From assembly GCA_964645775.1 (NCBI GenBank), contig CAZYBU010000006.1:60613-124612 (forward strand): a stretch of DNA of 64,000 bases, given 5' to 3'. Of the stretch, positions 9,243 through 18,415 are shown piece by piece; position 1 is the first letter of the stretch, and each line of letters begins with the position of its first letter. Made by a program: the position numbers and the translations under genes. This stretch comes from CAZYBU01 sp964645775 (GTDB taxonomy: Bacteria; Spirochaetota; UBA4802; UBA5550). A model generated the notes under the pieces. The model saw nothing but the letters and a program-made list of their open reading frames with translations, ran no database searches and had not been told where the DNA came from.

Positions 9243-9800
9243 ATGGTAGATGATATTCTGAAAGATGTTGAAGACAGGATGAAAAAGAGTATCGCTAATC
9301 TCCAGAAGGAATTCTCAACGATCCGGACGGGCCGGGCGAATCCATCCATGTTTGACGGTATTTTCGTGGAGGTCTACGGTTCTTCCATGCCCCTGAACCA
9401 GGTTGCGACCATCTCCATTCCGGAACCGAGACTTGTTGTTATTCAACCCTGGGACAAGGGTAACCTGGGAGAGATTGAAAAGGCGATTTTGAAATCTGAT
9501 CTTTCACTGAACCCGTCCAATGATGGAAACATCATCCGGATTCCCATACCAGACCTGACGGAAGAGAGACGCAAGGAATACGTGAAGCTGGCGAAGCAGA
9601 AATCCGAGGATTGTAAGATCGCTGTTCGAAACGTCCGCCGGGATGGGAATGACATGGTTAAGTCCCTGGAGAAGGAGAAGGATATCTCTGAAGATGAGTC
9701 AAAATCTGCCCAGGATGAGATACAGAAGCTGACGGATAAATATGTCGAGGAGGTCCAGATGCTGACTGATAACAAGGAGAAGGAGATATTGAATCTCTGA
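9243..9800 (+). CDS. frr: Ribosome recycling factor
   Basis: 185 residues, family-typical length. Recognised from IRTGRANPSMFDG, VYGSSMPLNQVA, PWDKG and the C-terminal helix pattern RRDGND. With EF-G it splits the post-termination ribosome. AAGGAG precedes ATG 9243. An out-of-frame ATG at 9239 can be ignored. Confidence 0.97.
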   Translation: MVDDILKDVEDRMKKSIANLQKEFSTIRTGRANPSMFDGIFVEVYGSSMPLNQVATISIPEPRLVVIQPWDKGNLGEIEKAILKSDLSLNPSNDGNIIRIPIPDLTEERRKEYVKLAKQKSEDCKIAVRNVRRDGNDMVKSLEKEKDISEDESKSAQDEIQKLTDKYVEEVQMLTDNKEKEILNL

Positions 9801-9804
9801 AACG

Positions 9805-10521
9805 ATGAAAACCTATCGGGAGCTTCTACGGCCCCGGCCCATCCCCGCCCATGTGGCCATTATCATGGACGGCAACGGGCGTTGGGCAAAAAAGCGATCC
9901 ATACAAAGAATAGAGGGTCACCGACAGGGGACCGAGGTGATAGAACCGGTCATGGAGGAGGCCCTTGACCTGGGAATCCGGGCCGTTTCCCTCTACGCGT
10001 TTTCGACAGAGAACTGGACCCGGCCCCGGCCCGAGATTCTGGGACTCTGGAACCTTCTGGAGGATTTTTTCCAAAGGAAACTTGACCGGATTATAGAAAA
10101 GGGTATCCGCTTGATGCATTCAGGTTCCATCTCCCGCCTTCCGGGAAAGACCCGGAAGGTTATTCTGAACGCCCTGGAGCGAACCCGTGCCAATGACAGC
10201 ATCATACTGAATCTCTGCCTGAATTATGGGGGACGTCAGGACATCGTTCAGGCGGTAAACTTCTGGCTCGATAAAAGGAAAGAGGGACAGAAAATAACGG
10301 AAAAGCGTATCGAAAAAGAACTATCCACGGCCGACCTTCCCCCTGTGGACCTTCTTATACGAACGAGTGGAGAATACAGGATCAGTAATTTCATGCTGTG
10401 GCAGATGGCGTATGCCGAACTCTACTTCACGGAGACCCTCTGGCCCGATTTTGGTCCGGCGGACCTCGATGAAGCGGTGTATGTTTTTCAGCAGAGAGAG
10501 AGGAGATTCGGAGGCCTATGA
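9805..10521 (+). CDS. uppS: Isoprenyl transferase (undecaprenyl diphosphate synthase)
   Basis: 238 residues. Catalytic signature IIMDGNGRWAKKR with the essential Asp, GHRQG, SLYAFSTENW, LNYGGR and the C-terminal RTSGEYRISNFMLWQ. Builds the C55 lipid carrier for peptidoglycan and surface polysaccharides by cis-condensation of isopentenyl diphosphate. It starts 4 bases after frr and overlaps cdsA by 4 bp, so expression is likely coupled. Confidence 0.95.
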   Translation: MKTYRELLRPRPIPAHVAIIMDGNGRWAKKRSIQRIEGHRQGTEVIEPVMEEALDLGIRAVSLYAFSTENWTRPRPEILGLWNLLEDFFQRKLDRIIEKGIRLMHSGSISRLPGKTRKVILNALERTRANDSIILNLCLNYGGRQDIVQAVNFWLDKRKEGQKITEKRIEKELSTADLPPVDLLIRTSGEYRISNFMLWQMAYAELYFTETLWPDFGPADLDEAVYVFQQRERRFGGL

Positions 10522-11408
10522 ACGAGAAGAAGCCATCCCAGACCCTTCCCCGTATCCTGAGCGCACTGGTGGGACTTCCCCTTTACGCCTTCTGTATGAT
10601 CACGGATCTCTGGTTTAGTATTCCTGTCCTCGCGGTATCCCTGATCGTTACCCTTGTGTCCCTCTATGAATTCTATCGTCTTTCTGACCGCCATCCCGCG
10701 GGTGAGGCTTTTATTGTCATGGGGATGATTTACGGTGTAATCATAAACATCGGGATGTATCTGCTGGCCTTCGGTCCCCGATACAGCTGGTCAGTTAACC
10801 TGGAGACAATTGCGTTCCCCGTTTTTCTGGGCGCCCTCTCTTTCCTGGTTGCCCTCCTTATGGCCCTGGAACTCTGGATGCGTCCCATCAAGGGAGGGAC
10901 CTATTCAATAAGCGTTACCCTGGCCGGGCTTTTTATCATAGTTATCCCCTTCTCTCATGTTATCCTCATGAAGGCAATGCTTCATGGAGTGTTTTACATT
11001 ATTCTTCTGAACGTTACCGTCATGCTGAACGATTCAGGCGCCTATTTTGGCGGGGTTCTTTTCGGAAAACATAAGACCTACTTTGCGGTCTCTCCTAATA
11101 AGTCCTGGGAGGGATACGCGGCCGGGTTTTTCGTCAGTATCCTCGCGGTTGTGGGACAGGATCTCCTGTTCGAACGTTTTTTTCAGATTGATCTGTTTAC
11201 CCTGAAGGAAGGCATCTTCGTGGGCCTCCTTCTCAGTTTACTGGCCACCCTGGGGGATCTGTCGGAAAGTCTGATCAAGAGGGACGCTTCGGCCAAGGAT
11301 TCAGGTTCGCTCGTCCCCGGTCATGGTGGGATGTGGGACACCTTTGATGCCATGATTTACTCATTACCTCTTTTTTATTATTTTCTTCTTTTACGAGGGG
11401 CATTCTGA
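10518..11408 (+). CDS. cdsA: Phosphatidate cytidylyltransferase
   Basis: 296 residues with about eight membrane segments. The family signature is near the C-terminus (SLIKRDASAKDSGSLVPGHG followed by GMWDTFDA). Converts phosphatidate and CTP to CDP-diacylglycerol in the inner membrane. The ATG overlaps the uppS stop. Confidence 0.95.
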   Translation: MNEKKPSQTLPRILSALVGLPLYAFCMITDLWFSIPVLAVSLIVTLVSLYEFYRLSDRHPAGEAFIVMGMIYGVIINIGMYLLAFGPRYSWSVNLETIAFPVFLGALSFLVALLMALELWMRPIKGGTYSISVTLAGLFIIVIPFSHVILMKAMLHGVFYIILLNVTVMLNDSGAYFGGVLFGKHKTYFAVSPNKSWEGYAAGFFVSILAVVGQDLLFERFFQIDLFTLKEGIFVGLLLSLLATLGDLSESLIKRDASAKDSGSLVPGHGGMWDTFDAMIYSLPLFYYFLLLRGAF

Positions 11409-11422
11409 GTGCCCGTTATTCT

Positions 11423-12583
11423 ATGCCCGAAAACGTTACCATACTCGGTTCCACAGGTTCCATCGGACTTTCTGCTCTGCGGGTAATTGACGCCTTTCCG
11501 GATAACTGGATTGTGCATGGCCTCGCCTGTGGGAGAAACATCTCTCTTCTGGAGGAGCAGGTCAGTAAATACCGGCCAAAGATTGCCGCGGCCGCCGAAC
11601 TTAAGGAGGATGACCTGAAGGAACTGGTGGCCCGCTACCCGGATACCCGTTTTCTTACAGGAAATAAAGGTGTGGAGGAACTTGCCTCACAGCCGGTGGA
11701 TATATGTCTTTCCGCCATCGTGGGGAGGGCCGGCCTGAGGCCGACGGTGGCGGCCATGGGTAAAGCGAAACGAGTTGCCCTGGCAAACAAGGAGAGCCTG
11801 GTAACGGCCGGTCCTTTGATCACCAGGATGGCACGGGATACCGGGACAGAACTGTTGCCCGTGGACAGTGAGCACAGTGCGATTTTTGTGCTCCTTGAAG
11901 GTAGAGAGCCTGCCCATGTCGGGAGGATTATCCTGACGGCTTCGGGCGGTAGCCTCAGGGACGAACCCGTGGAAAACCTGCACAGGGTTGATCCCTCGGA
12001 AGCCCTGAACCATCCTACCTGGGAAATGGGTCGCAAGATTACCATCGATTCAGCCACCCTGATGAACAAGGGGCTGGAAGTCATAGAGGCTCATTACCTC
12101 TTCGGAGTGGATTACGACAGCATAGACGTGATTATCCATCCTCAGAGCGTGGTGCATTCCCTTGTGGAGATGGTTGATGGAGCCCTGCTGGCACACCTGG
12201 GACCGGCGGATATGGTCTTTCCCATCACCCAGGCCTTTACCTGGCCGGAGGTTAGTCCCACTCCCTTCGGGCGGCTCTCAATGGAGGAGGTGGGAAAACT
12301 GGAGTTCAGACCCGTTGAAAGAAACAGGTATCCCGCCCTTGGGCTTTGTTACCTTGCCGGAAGGGAAGGAGGCACGGCTCCCACGGTTCTTAACGCTGCA
12401 AACGAGGAGGCTGTGGAGGCCTTTCTCGAGGGAAGGATTGCCTTTACGACTATCCCTAAAGTTGTTGAAAAAATACTTGAAGAAGGGAGAACGGTCAGGG
12501 AACCGGGACTGGAGGAGATAATCAGCTCTGACCGGGAAGCTCGAATCCGCTCTCGCGAGATAATTTCAGGAGAATCCAGATGA
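11423..12583 (+). CDS. dxr: 1-deoxy-D-xylulose 5-phosphate reductoisomerase
   Basis: 386 residues, family length. NADPH site TILGSTGSIG at the start, ALANKESLV, DSEHSAIF (metal), ASGGSLRD, NHPTWEMGRKITIDSATLMNKG and HPQSVVHS. Second step of the MEP pathway, supplying isoprenoid precursors to uppS in the same operon. The ribosome site is poor, so reinitiation after cdsA is likely. Overlaps rseP by 4 bp. Confidence 0.96.
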   Translation: MPENVTILGSTGSIGLSALRVIDAFPDNWIVHGLACGRNISLLEEQVSKYRPKIAAAAELKEDDLKELVARYPDTRFLTGNKGVEELASQPVDICLSAIVGRAGLRPTVAAMGKAKRVALANKESLVTAGPLITRMARDTGTELLPVDSEHSAIFVLLEGREPAHVGRIILTASGGSLRDEPVENLHRVDPSEALNHPTWEMGRKITIDSATLMNKGLEVIEAHYLFGVDYDSIDVIIHPQSVVHSLVEMVDGALLAHLGPADMVFPITQAFTWPEVSPTPFGRLSMEEVGKLEFRPVERNRYPALGLCYLAGREGGTAPTVLNAANEEAVEAFLEGRIAFTTIPKVVEKILEEGRTVREPGLEEIISSDREARIRSREIISGESR

Positions 12584-14106
12584 TGACTGTTATATATATA
12601 GTGGCGGCGGTTATACTGCTCGGCCTCTGTATCTTTGTCCATGAACTTGGCCACCTGCTGGGTGGCCGGATGGTGGGTATTAAGGCAAAGGTTTTTTCCA
12701 TCGGTTACGGCAAGGGAATAGTAAAAAAGAAGATCGGAGAGACTACCTACCAGATAACGCCTATCCCACTGGGAGGCTATTGTCTCTTCTACGGCGAGGA
12801 CCCATCGGAGGAACGACAGGGAAAAGGTTACGAGTTCCTCTCGGCTCATCCCGTGCGCCGCATTGTTACCGTGGCCATGGGCCCCCTCTTTAACCTCTTC
12901 TTCGGTATCCTGCTTTTTTTCACCATGAACATGGTGGGGTACGAGAAGGAGACGAACCGTATTTATATACCTGAAGATTACCGGTCGGGCAAGATCGTGG
13001 CCCCCGCCTTTACCGCGGGACTTCGGACCGGTGACCAGATCGTGGCCATAGATGGAAGCAAGGTGTCCGATTTCACGGATATCCAGAGTACCGTTTACTT
13101 TTCTGACGGTGAGCCACTCTCAATCACTTTTGTGCGGGATGGAGATAAAAAAACCTCCACGGTAAAGCCGGAGAAACTGGGTAACGCCAGTCACTTTGGT
13201 ATCGGGGTGATGCCTTACGGTGAGAGGATACTTGTGGCCGAGGTGCTGGATGAGAGCGCGGCCAGCAGGGCGGGTCTTAGAAAACTCGATGAGATCGCGA
13301 CCGTGGACGGGAATAAGTTCTCAAAAATTCACGAGTTTATCAACTATATCAATGCCCGGCCCGGTGAGAAAATAGATCTTACCATAAACAGGGGTGGCGA
13401 TACCAGGGAGATTACCGTGGTTCCGGAGAAAAAGTCGATTTATTCTCTCAGGAAAGAGGAGAGTGAAGAACCGATTTTGAATGAACGGATGATACAGGAA
13501 CATATCAGAAGCGGTGAGCTCCGGGTGGAAGGTGTAATTGTACATTCAAAGATGGAACTGGATAACCTTGTGGAGAGATACCGCGGGAAAGAAGTGGTTG
13601 TTGAACATGGCGACAGGCGGTCTAAAGGCGAGCTGGTCAGTCATCAGAAAGGTATGATCGGAATCTACCCTGCTCTGAACCCGGAGATGATTCTGGTCAA
13701 GCATGGGCCGGGACGGGCCCTGGTCCAGTCCTTCGTGGAACCCTACCAGTTCGTGGTGATGAACCTCCGCGGTTTCGCCATGATGTTCTCCGGGAAACTC
13801 AACGTGCAGGAAAATCTCTCCGGGCCTATCCGAATCGCGAAAATTGCCGGTGATGTTGCCTACTACAGAGGGATCCCGGCCTTTGTTCTCCTTATGGCGA
13901 AGATATCGATTATCCTGATGATAATGAACCTGCTGCCCATACCGGTGGTGGATGGGGGACACCTTGTCTTCTTCACCATTGAAGCTATCCGCGGGAAGCC
14001 CCTCAGTGACCGTGTGATGCAGTGGATTCAGACCGTGGGAGTCATATTCCTTATTTCTCTCGGGGTTTTTGTTATTATGAATGATATCTATCGGCTCTTT
14101 CAGTAG
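12580..14106 (+). CDS. rseP: Site-2 intramembrane protease RseP
   Basis: 508 residues, a little longer than the ~450 of E. coli. Zinc motif HELGH at residues 21-25 in the first membrane helix, third ligand in NLLPIPVVDGGHL near the C-terminus, and two PDZ-like regions (about 130-215 and 215-290). Cleaves membrane anti-sigma factors or signal-peptide remnants. Preceded by AGGAGA and overlapping dxr. Last gene of the operon. A palindrome with a T run lies 80 bp downstream. Confidence 0.94.
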   Translation: MMTVIYIVAAVILLGLCIFVHELGHLLGGRMVGIKAKVFSIGYGKGIVKKKIGETTYQITPIPLGGYCLFYGEDPSEERQGKGYEFLSAHPVRRIVTVAMGPLFNLFFGILLFFTMNMVGYEKETNRIYIPEDYRSGKIVAPAFTAGLRTGDQIVAIDGSKVSDFTDIQSTVYFSDGEPLSITFVRDGDKKTSTVKPEKLGNASHFGIGVMPYGERILVAEVLDESAASRAGLRKLDEIATVDGNKFSKIHEFINYINARPGEKIDLTINRGGDTREITVVPEKKSIYSLRKEESEEPILNERMIQEHIRSGELRVEGVIVHSKMELDNLVERYRGKEVVVEHGDRRSKGELVSHQKGMIGIYPALNPEMILVKHGPGRALVQSFVEPYQFVVMNLRGFAMMFSGKLNVQENLSGPIRIAKIAGDVAYYRGIPAFVLLMAKISIILMIMNLLPIPVVDGGHLVFFTIEAIRGKPLSDRVMQWIQTVGVIFLISLGVFVIMNDIYRLFQ

Positions 14107-14185
14107 AGGTCTTGCTCGGCCGGCCACGGCCGCCCGTTTCGCAGAAACCTTCCGCAAGCGGGTGAAAACCGTCCCTGAACGGCAA

Positions 14186-14217
14186 GGGTACCGATAACTA
14201 TCGGTACCCACTCCTTT
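14186..14217 (+). terminator. Dispersed palindrome copy 1, probable operon terminator
   Basis: Eleven-base arms (14186-14196 and 14199-14209) around AC, with core ACCGATAACTATCGGT, followed at 14212-14222 by a pyrimidine stretch with a T run. In this position it can act as the rho-independent terminator of the rpsB-rseP operon. The same palindrome recurs at six other places in the window. Confidence 0.6.
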
Positions 14218-14262
14218 TTTTCTACAAAAGATCTCTTTACCATGGGAGTGAACCTGGAAAGG

Positions 14263-14310
14263 TTGACTGTGTCTGAGATAGCATGTACATTGTCATTATA
14301 GAAATGTACA
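14263..14310 (+). promoter_or_regulatory. Promoter and operator of the Phd-type antitoxin
   Basis: TTGACT (14263-14268), 17-bp spacer, TACATT (14286-14291). An 8-bp inverted repeat TGTACATT (14284-14291) / AATGTACA (14303-14310) covers the -10 element. Phd/YefM antitoxins typically bind such palindromes to repress their own promoter. Confidence 0.6.
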
Positions 14311-14322
14311 GGTACACTCGAA

Positions 14323-14562
14323 ATGAAAAAGATTACTGCAACTCGATTTCGAAAGGAACTCTTCTCCTGGCTTACGAAGGTGTCCCGGGGTGAACGGGTA
14401 ACCATAGAACGGGACGGCAAAGAGGTAGCCATGCTTGTGCCCCTGGAAGGGAAATCATGGAGGGACCATATACACAATGAGGCCAGGATCCTGAAGGAAG
14501 ATGCCTTCGCCCCCATGGATGACCTCCTGTCCTGGGTGAGGATTGTATCTTTTATGGAATAG
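14323..14562 (+). CDS. Orphan Phd/YefM-family antitoxin
   Basis: 79 residues. The N-terminal half has the Phd/YefM DNA-binding pattern (KKITATRFRKEL, GERVTIERDGKEVAMLVPL). The C-terminal half, which normally wraps the toxin, is present but divergent. No toxin ORF (Doc, RelE/YoeB, PIN) follows: the next gene is a membrane protein on the other strand. It could be a solitary regulator or the survivor of a lost pair. An inverted repeat covers its promoter. Confidence 0.75.
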   Translation: MKKITATRFRKELFSWLTKVSRGERVTIERDGKEVAMLVPLEGKSWRDHIHNEARILKEDAFAPMDDLLSWVRIVSFME

Positions 14563-14580
14563 CTGAAAAAAGATTCACTC

Positions 14581-14982
14581 TTATTTAGTAGACAGGGTCT
14601 GACCCCAGGGGTAGACCAGGGCGGCCTGAATGCCGGCCAGGCCCCATGCAGCCACGATGAACCAGCCAGCCAGGGGTGGATCGCTCATCAGAATAAGCCT
14701 GGGGACCAGTCCCAGCACCACCAGCGACTTGTAAACCGCCATGTATAGAAAGATGGTGGTATGCCGCAATGGCTGGAGAAAGCCCAGGCCGCATATAATC
14801 CCCTCTCCGCAGATGGCTGCCCCGTAAATGGCCTGGACGATTGGGTCTGACCCGCTAATACCTATGGTTCCCCAGAATGTGGAAGGAGCGGCCAGGGTCC
14901 AGAGGCCCAGTATCATGGACGTGGCAAAGGATATTACATAGAAGCGTTTCATGGCCGCAATATTCGGCTCTTTTCGAATCAT
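14581..14982 (-). CDS. Four-span membrane protein of unknown function
   Basis: 133 residues with about four hydrophobic segments, no charged catalytic motif and Gly/Ala-rich helices. I cannot assign a family; general shape recalls DoxX- or DUF4345-like small membrane proteins. The ATG overlaps the stop of the upstream reductase (ATGA) and follows GGAGA, so the pair is an operon on the minus strand. Confidence 0.65.
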   Translation of the reverse strand: MIRKEPNIAAMKRFYVISFATSMILGLWTLAAPSTFWGTIGISGSDPIVQAIYGAAICGEGIICGLGFLQPLRHTTIFLYMAVYKSLVVLGLVPRLILMSDPPLAGWFIVAAWGLAGIQAALVYPWGQTLSTK

Positions 14983-15962
14983 TTATCTCTCCTGTAATAG
15001 GGTGATTTCCTCAGGAGGTACCTTCGAATCAGAGGTGAAAGGACTTTGAGAATCTGTCTTCGGAAACGGACCCTCTTCGCAACGTTCTCCAGAAACCTTT
15101 CGTACGTTGTTTGCTGGTATTCCAGGAGACGTTGACTCTCCTCTGTATCCATCCATCCTCCCCCCTGAAGTGTCCGGGTTGAAAATGCAGTGGCTGGAAG
15201 GGGGCCTATCCCCAGGGCCTTCATCGAGCGATTAATCAGATCTATATACCTGAGCCGACCGGTCTCTCCTCCGCCGATCAGAAGGACCTTTTCCCAGGCA
15301 TCCCTGCGTTGAAGAAGGTTGACGAGGGCGAGGGCAACATCGTCCGCGTGGACAAACTCCTGCTTTGCTCCGGGCGCCAGATCAAAGAGAAGGGGATTGG
15401 CGGAGCCGGAGAGTATCATATCCTCGGACATGACTACCCCAGGACGGATAATCGACCAGTGAAGACCTGACTGACGCAGATGTGACTCCACTGCCAGCTT
15501 TGCCTCGTTATACCGGTTCAGGCAACAAACGGGACTTTCGGGAGTAAGGAGTTCCTCGCACTGTTCCGTGTCCCCGTGAACAGCGTAGGAAGAGACAAAG
15601 ACAAACCTCCCGGAGGGATTCGCATCCCTGAAGTCATCGATTAGCGAAAGGGAGCCCTCAAGGTTTACCCTGTACCCTTTCTCACTTTCACTTTCGGGTG
15701 GAAGAAGAAAGGCCATGTGGATGAGCGTTCCGACTTCTTCCAGCGCCCTGGTCCGAAGGGAAGGATCAAGTATGTCACCCCAGAGGAGTGTCAGCTTCCC
15801 TTCAAAGCGCCGCGCTCTCCCCCGGTTTTTTCGGGTAGGAAGGTCGAGTGTTACTGCCGGATGATTCTCCGCGATAAGCCTTCGTACCAGGGGATATCCC
15901 AGGTTTCCGAAAGCGCCGGTTACAAGAACGCGTTCTTTATATGAAGTAGACCTTGAATTCAT
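14979..15962 (-). CDS. NAD-dependent epimerase/dehydratase (extended SDR)
   Basis: 327 residues. Rossmann glycine motif TGAFGNLG at residues 15-22, Asp at the end of beta-2 (TLDLP) that favours NAD, the SSYAVHG active-site serine and YNEAK (Tyr/Lys pair), and RPGVVM. These place it in the extended short-chain dehydrogenase superfamily, acting on a nucleotide sugar or sterol-like substrate. The substrate cannot be told from sequence. Followed without gap by the four-span membrane protein. Confidence 0.85.
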   Translation of the reverse strand: MNSRSTSYKERVLVTGAFGNLGYPLVRRLIAENHPAVTLDLPTRKNRGRARRFEGKLTLLWGDILDPSLRTRALEEVGTLIHMAFLLPPESESEKGYRVNLEGSLSLIDDFRDANPSGRFVFVSSYAVHGDTEQCEELLTPESPVCCLNRYNEAKLAVESHLRQSGLHWSIIRPGVVMSEDMILSGSANPLLFDLAPGAKQEFVHADDVALALVNLLQRRDAWEKVLLIGGGETGRLRYIDLINRSMKALGIGPLPATAFSTRTLQGGGWMDTEESQRLLEYQQTTYERFLENVAKRVRFRRQILKVLSPLIRRYLLRKSPYYRRDK

Positions 15963-16337
15963 CGGTTTTATGGTATCCGGGATGAAAATGAGAGCCTTTT
16001 CGCCGGTGTCTTATTGGTGCCTCCTTGTCATGCAGGATCGGGCACCCTCTTTCCCTGAGACCAGGTATATATACGGAAGTTATTCTTATGAGGCAAGGGT
16101 AAAATGTTTCACTGGAAAAATTGGGAAACTGTAATGCTATTGTCAGTTTTAAGATACGGCAGAAAATATTTCTGAAAATGCTTTAACGTGCAGATAAACC
16201 CCGCCGCTAAAGGCGGCGGAGATATTAATGCTTTCATGGCGAATAGAGTTAAGGAATAAAATACTGAAAATACAGCTTGATTTTTTTCATTATATTATGT
16301 CTTATTATCTGTATCAGTCAACTTAATGGAGGTTACT
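15963..16337. other. Gene-free stretch with a GC-rich hairpin
   Basis: No coding frame with a ribosome site was found. It holds the divergent upstream regions of the reductase (minus) and the broken Yip1-like gene (plus), and one GC-rich hairpin at 16201-16219. No tRNA-like fold was seen. Confidence 0.6.
16201..16219 (+). repeat. GC-rich hairpin, repeat family B copy 1
   Basis: CCGCCGC (16201-16207) pairs with GCGGCGG (16213-16219) over a 5-nt loop, followed by GATATTAATGCTT. The same hairpin plus GATATCAATACTT recurs at 18585, same orientation, so this is a repeated element rather than a chance GC clamp. The shape resembles IS200/IS605-type ends or REP sequences. Confidence 0.5.
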
Positions 16338-17069
16338 ATGGCGGAACAACAACAGAACCAGTTTGACATCGGAAAGATAATAAAAGAATCGAAGGAGACC
16401 CTTCTTTCACCGGCCACTTACTTCGCGGGTATCTAAAAGACAGGTGGGTTCCTTGAACCGATAATCAAGGTGCTGGTGTATGGCCTTGTAGCGGGTACAT
16501 TCTATTTTCTATGGTCTGTGCTTGGACTTTCATCTGCCGGCGCCTTTGGGGCAATGCTCGGCGGTGGTGTCGGCATCATGGCCCTTGTGGCTCAGCTTAT
16601 TTTCGCGGTTATCGGGCTTTTTATCGGAGCGGTCATTATTCTGATCATTTCGGCCATATGTGGCGGGAGCACCGATTTTGAGGCTAATCTGAGGGTGTCG
16701 GCTTCCCTGATGGTCCTGGCGCCGATTAATGCCATTCTCTCCGTGCTGGGAGGCCTGAACCTCTGGTTAGGTGGAGTAGTTTCGCTTATTGTTTCCCTTT
16801 ACGGCCTCTGGTTACTGTACAATGCTCTGACAAAGGCGTTGGGCGGTAAAGAGGGAGTTGCCCGGGTGATAGCCATTGTACTGGCCGTTCTCCTGGCTCT
16901 CAGTGTTATTAGTTCCCTTACCTGCTACAAAGCAGCCACCGGTCTTTCCGAGAAATACGGGAAACAGGCTGAAAAAATGATGGAACAGATGCCCCAGGAT
17001 ATGGACCAGGAAAAAGCTAAAAAAATGGTGGAAGAATTACAGAAGATGCAAAAGAAGGCAGATCAATAG
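16338..17069 (+). pseudogene. Yip1-like membrane protein gene interrupted by an in-frame TAA
   Basis: A good ATG at 16338 after GGAGG reads 32 codons, then hits TAA at 16434-16436. Immediately after it, in the same frame, the protein continues (KTGGFLEPIIKVLVYG...) to 17069. Together it is a Yip1-family-like protein: cytoplasmic N-terminus, about five membrane helices, and a charged Gln/Glu/Lys tail. One base change (e.g. TAA to GAA or CAA) restores it. The later part could restart at GTG 16470 without SD. It is either a recent pseudogene or a sequencing error. Confidence 0.7.
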
Positions 17070-17089
17070 AAGCTTTTTTCTGTGCTCAA

Positions 17090-17115
17090 AAAAGATGGCC
17101 CGGAGGCCGTCTTTT
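17090..17115. terminator. Bidirectional terminator between Yip1-like gene and hisD
   Basis: AAAAGATGGCC (17090-17100) pairs with GGCCGTCTTTT (17105-17115) over a CGGA loop, with A on one side and T on the other. This serves both converging transcripts. It reaches into the hisD stop codon. Confidence 0.75.
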
Positions 17116-18415
17116 ACTTTTCAAACCGGATATCGACGGACCCGCCGTGCTTGTCTTCAAACCCTTCCTGGCGTGACATGATATGGATCGCGTTCCGGGC
17201 CCCGTTTAAAGCTTCCGGGGTAAGGTGCTGAAAGGTCGTCCTCCGGGTGAAGGTCTCCACGGAGGTTCCGGAGGAGAACCGGGCCGCGCCCCCGGTGGGC
17301 AGTATATGATTTGTTCCAGAATAGTAATCCCCCACCGCCACGGGGGCGTGGTGACCCAGGAAGAGGGAGCCGACGTTTTTAAGGCGAGTGAGATAATTCA
17401 TGGGAGAATCGACCATCATTTCCATATGTTCCGGACCGTATCGGTTGGAAAAATCGATTGCCTGGTCGAGATTATCGGCCAGGAGGATCCTTCCTCCCGA
17501 CTCGAGGGCCTTCTTCTTGATTTCACTTCGGCCCCGCCCGGAAGCCAGGTCTTCTTCAATGTGTTCTACGACTTTCCGGGCCAGTTTTTCTGAAGTGGTG
17601 ACCAGGACGGCCGGCGACATCTCTTCATGTTCCGCCTGGGATAGAAGGTCCCAGGCGACCCATTTTGGGTTTGCCGAATCATCCGCTATTATGAGAACCT
17701 CGCTGGGTCCGGCCAGGGAATCAATCTGTATAATACCCAGGCTGAAGAGGTAGGTCTTGGCGGCCGTTACAAAGATGTTTCCCGGACCGACGATAATATC
17801 CGCCTTAGCAACGCTTTCAGTCCCAAAACCTGCGGCCGCTATCCCCTGGGCCCCGCCCGATTTAACGACACGGTCCACGCCCACCATGCTGCAGACCGCG
17901 CAGACAACGGGATGGAGACCGCCGTCCGGGGCCGGTGGAGTGATGATCGTAATGTCTTCACAGCCCGCGAGTCGGGCCGGTATGACACCCATGAGGATGG
18001 ATGTGGGATAGATCGCCTTGCCTCCGGGGACATAAACGGCGGCCTTTTCGATGGGCTGGTACAGGGTCCCCAGGGTGGTTCCATCCTCCCTGTCGTACAG
18101 AGTTGCATGACGAACCTGGTGACGGTGGAACTCTTCAATGTTCTTACGTGCTGTATCAAAGGCCTTAACGACTTCTTCCGGTGTAGCTTCGAATCCTTTC
18201 TTCAATTCTTCGGGGCCGGCAGTCAGCCCGGAGGGGCGGGTACCGTCGAATTTTTCCGTGTAATCAAGAACCGCCTCATCACCCCTGGCTCTGACGTTAT
18301 TGATAATCGGAACAACCGTATTAATCATTATGTCTGTGAAATCATCGCCAAAGCGGTTAAAGAGCTCATCAAGCTGATTACCGGCAAGGTCATTTATTCG
18401 TTCAATGGATACCAT
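17114..18415 (-). CDS. hisD: Histidinol dehydrogenase
   Basis: 433 residues, family length. Visible: YVPGGKAIYPTSILMGVIPA, GGAQGIAA, GPGNIFVTAAK, the zinc and catalytic region SQAEHE, GPEHMEM and the C-terminal TNHILPTGG. Carries out the last two oxidations of histidine synthesis, histidinol to histidine, with NAD and zinc. ATG follows GGGAGA. It stands alone here, not in a his operon. Confidence 0.96.
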   Translation of the reverse strand: MVSIERINDLAGNQLDELFNRFGDDFTDIMINTVVPIINNVRARGDEAVLDYTEKFDGTRPSGLTAGPEELKKGFEATPEEVVKAFDTARKNIEEFHRHQVRHATLYDREDGTTLGTLYQPIEKAAVYVPGGKAIYPTSILMGVIPARLAGCEDITIITPPAPDGGLHPVVCAVCSMVGVDRVVKSGGAQGIAAAGFGTESVAKADIIVGPGNIFVTAAKTYLFSLGIIQIDSLAGPSEVLIIADDSANPKWVAWDLLSQAEHEEMSPAVLVTTSEKLARKVVEHIEEDLASGRGRSEIKKKALESGGRILLADNLDQAIDFSNRYGPEHMEMMVDSPMNYLTRLKNVGSLFLGHHAPVAVGDYYSGTNHILPTGGAARFSSGTSVETFTRRTTFQHLTPEALNGARNAIHIMSRQEGFEDKHGGSVDIRFEK

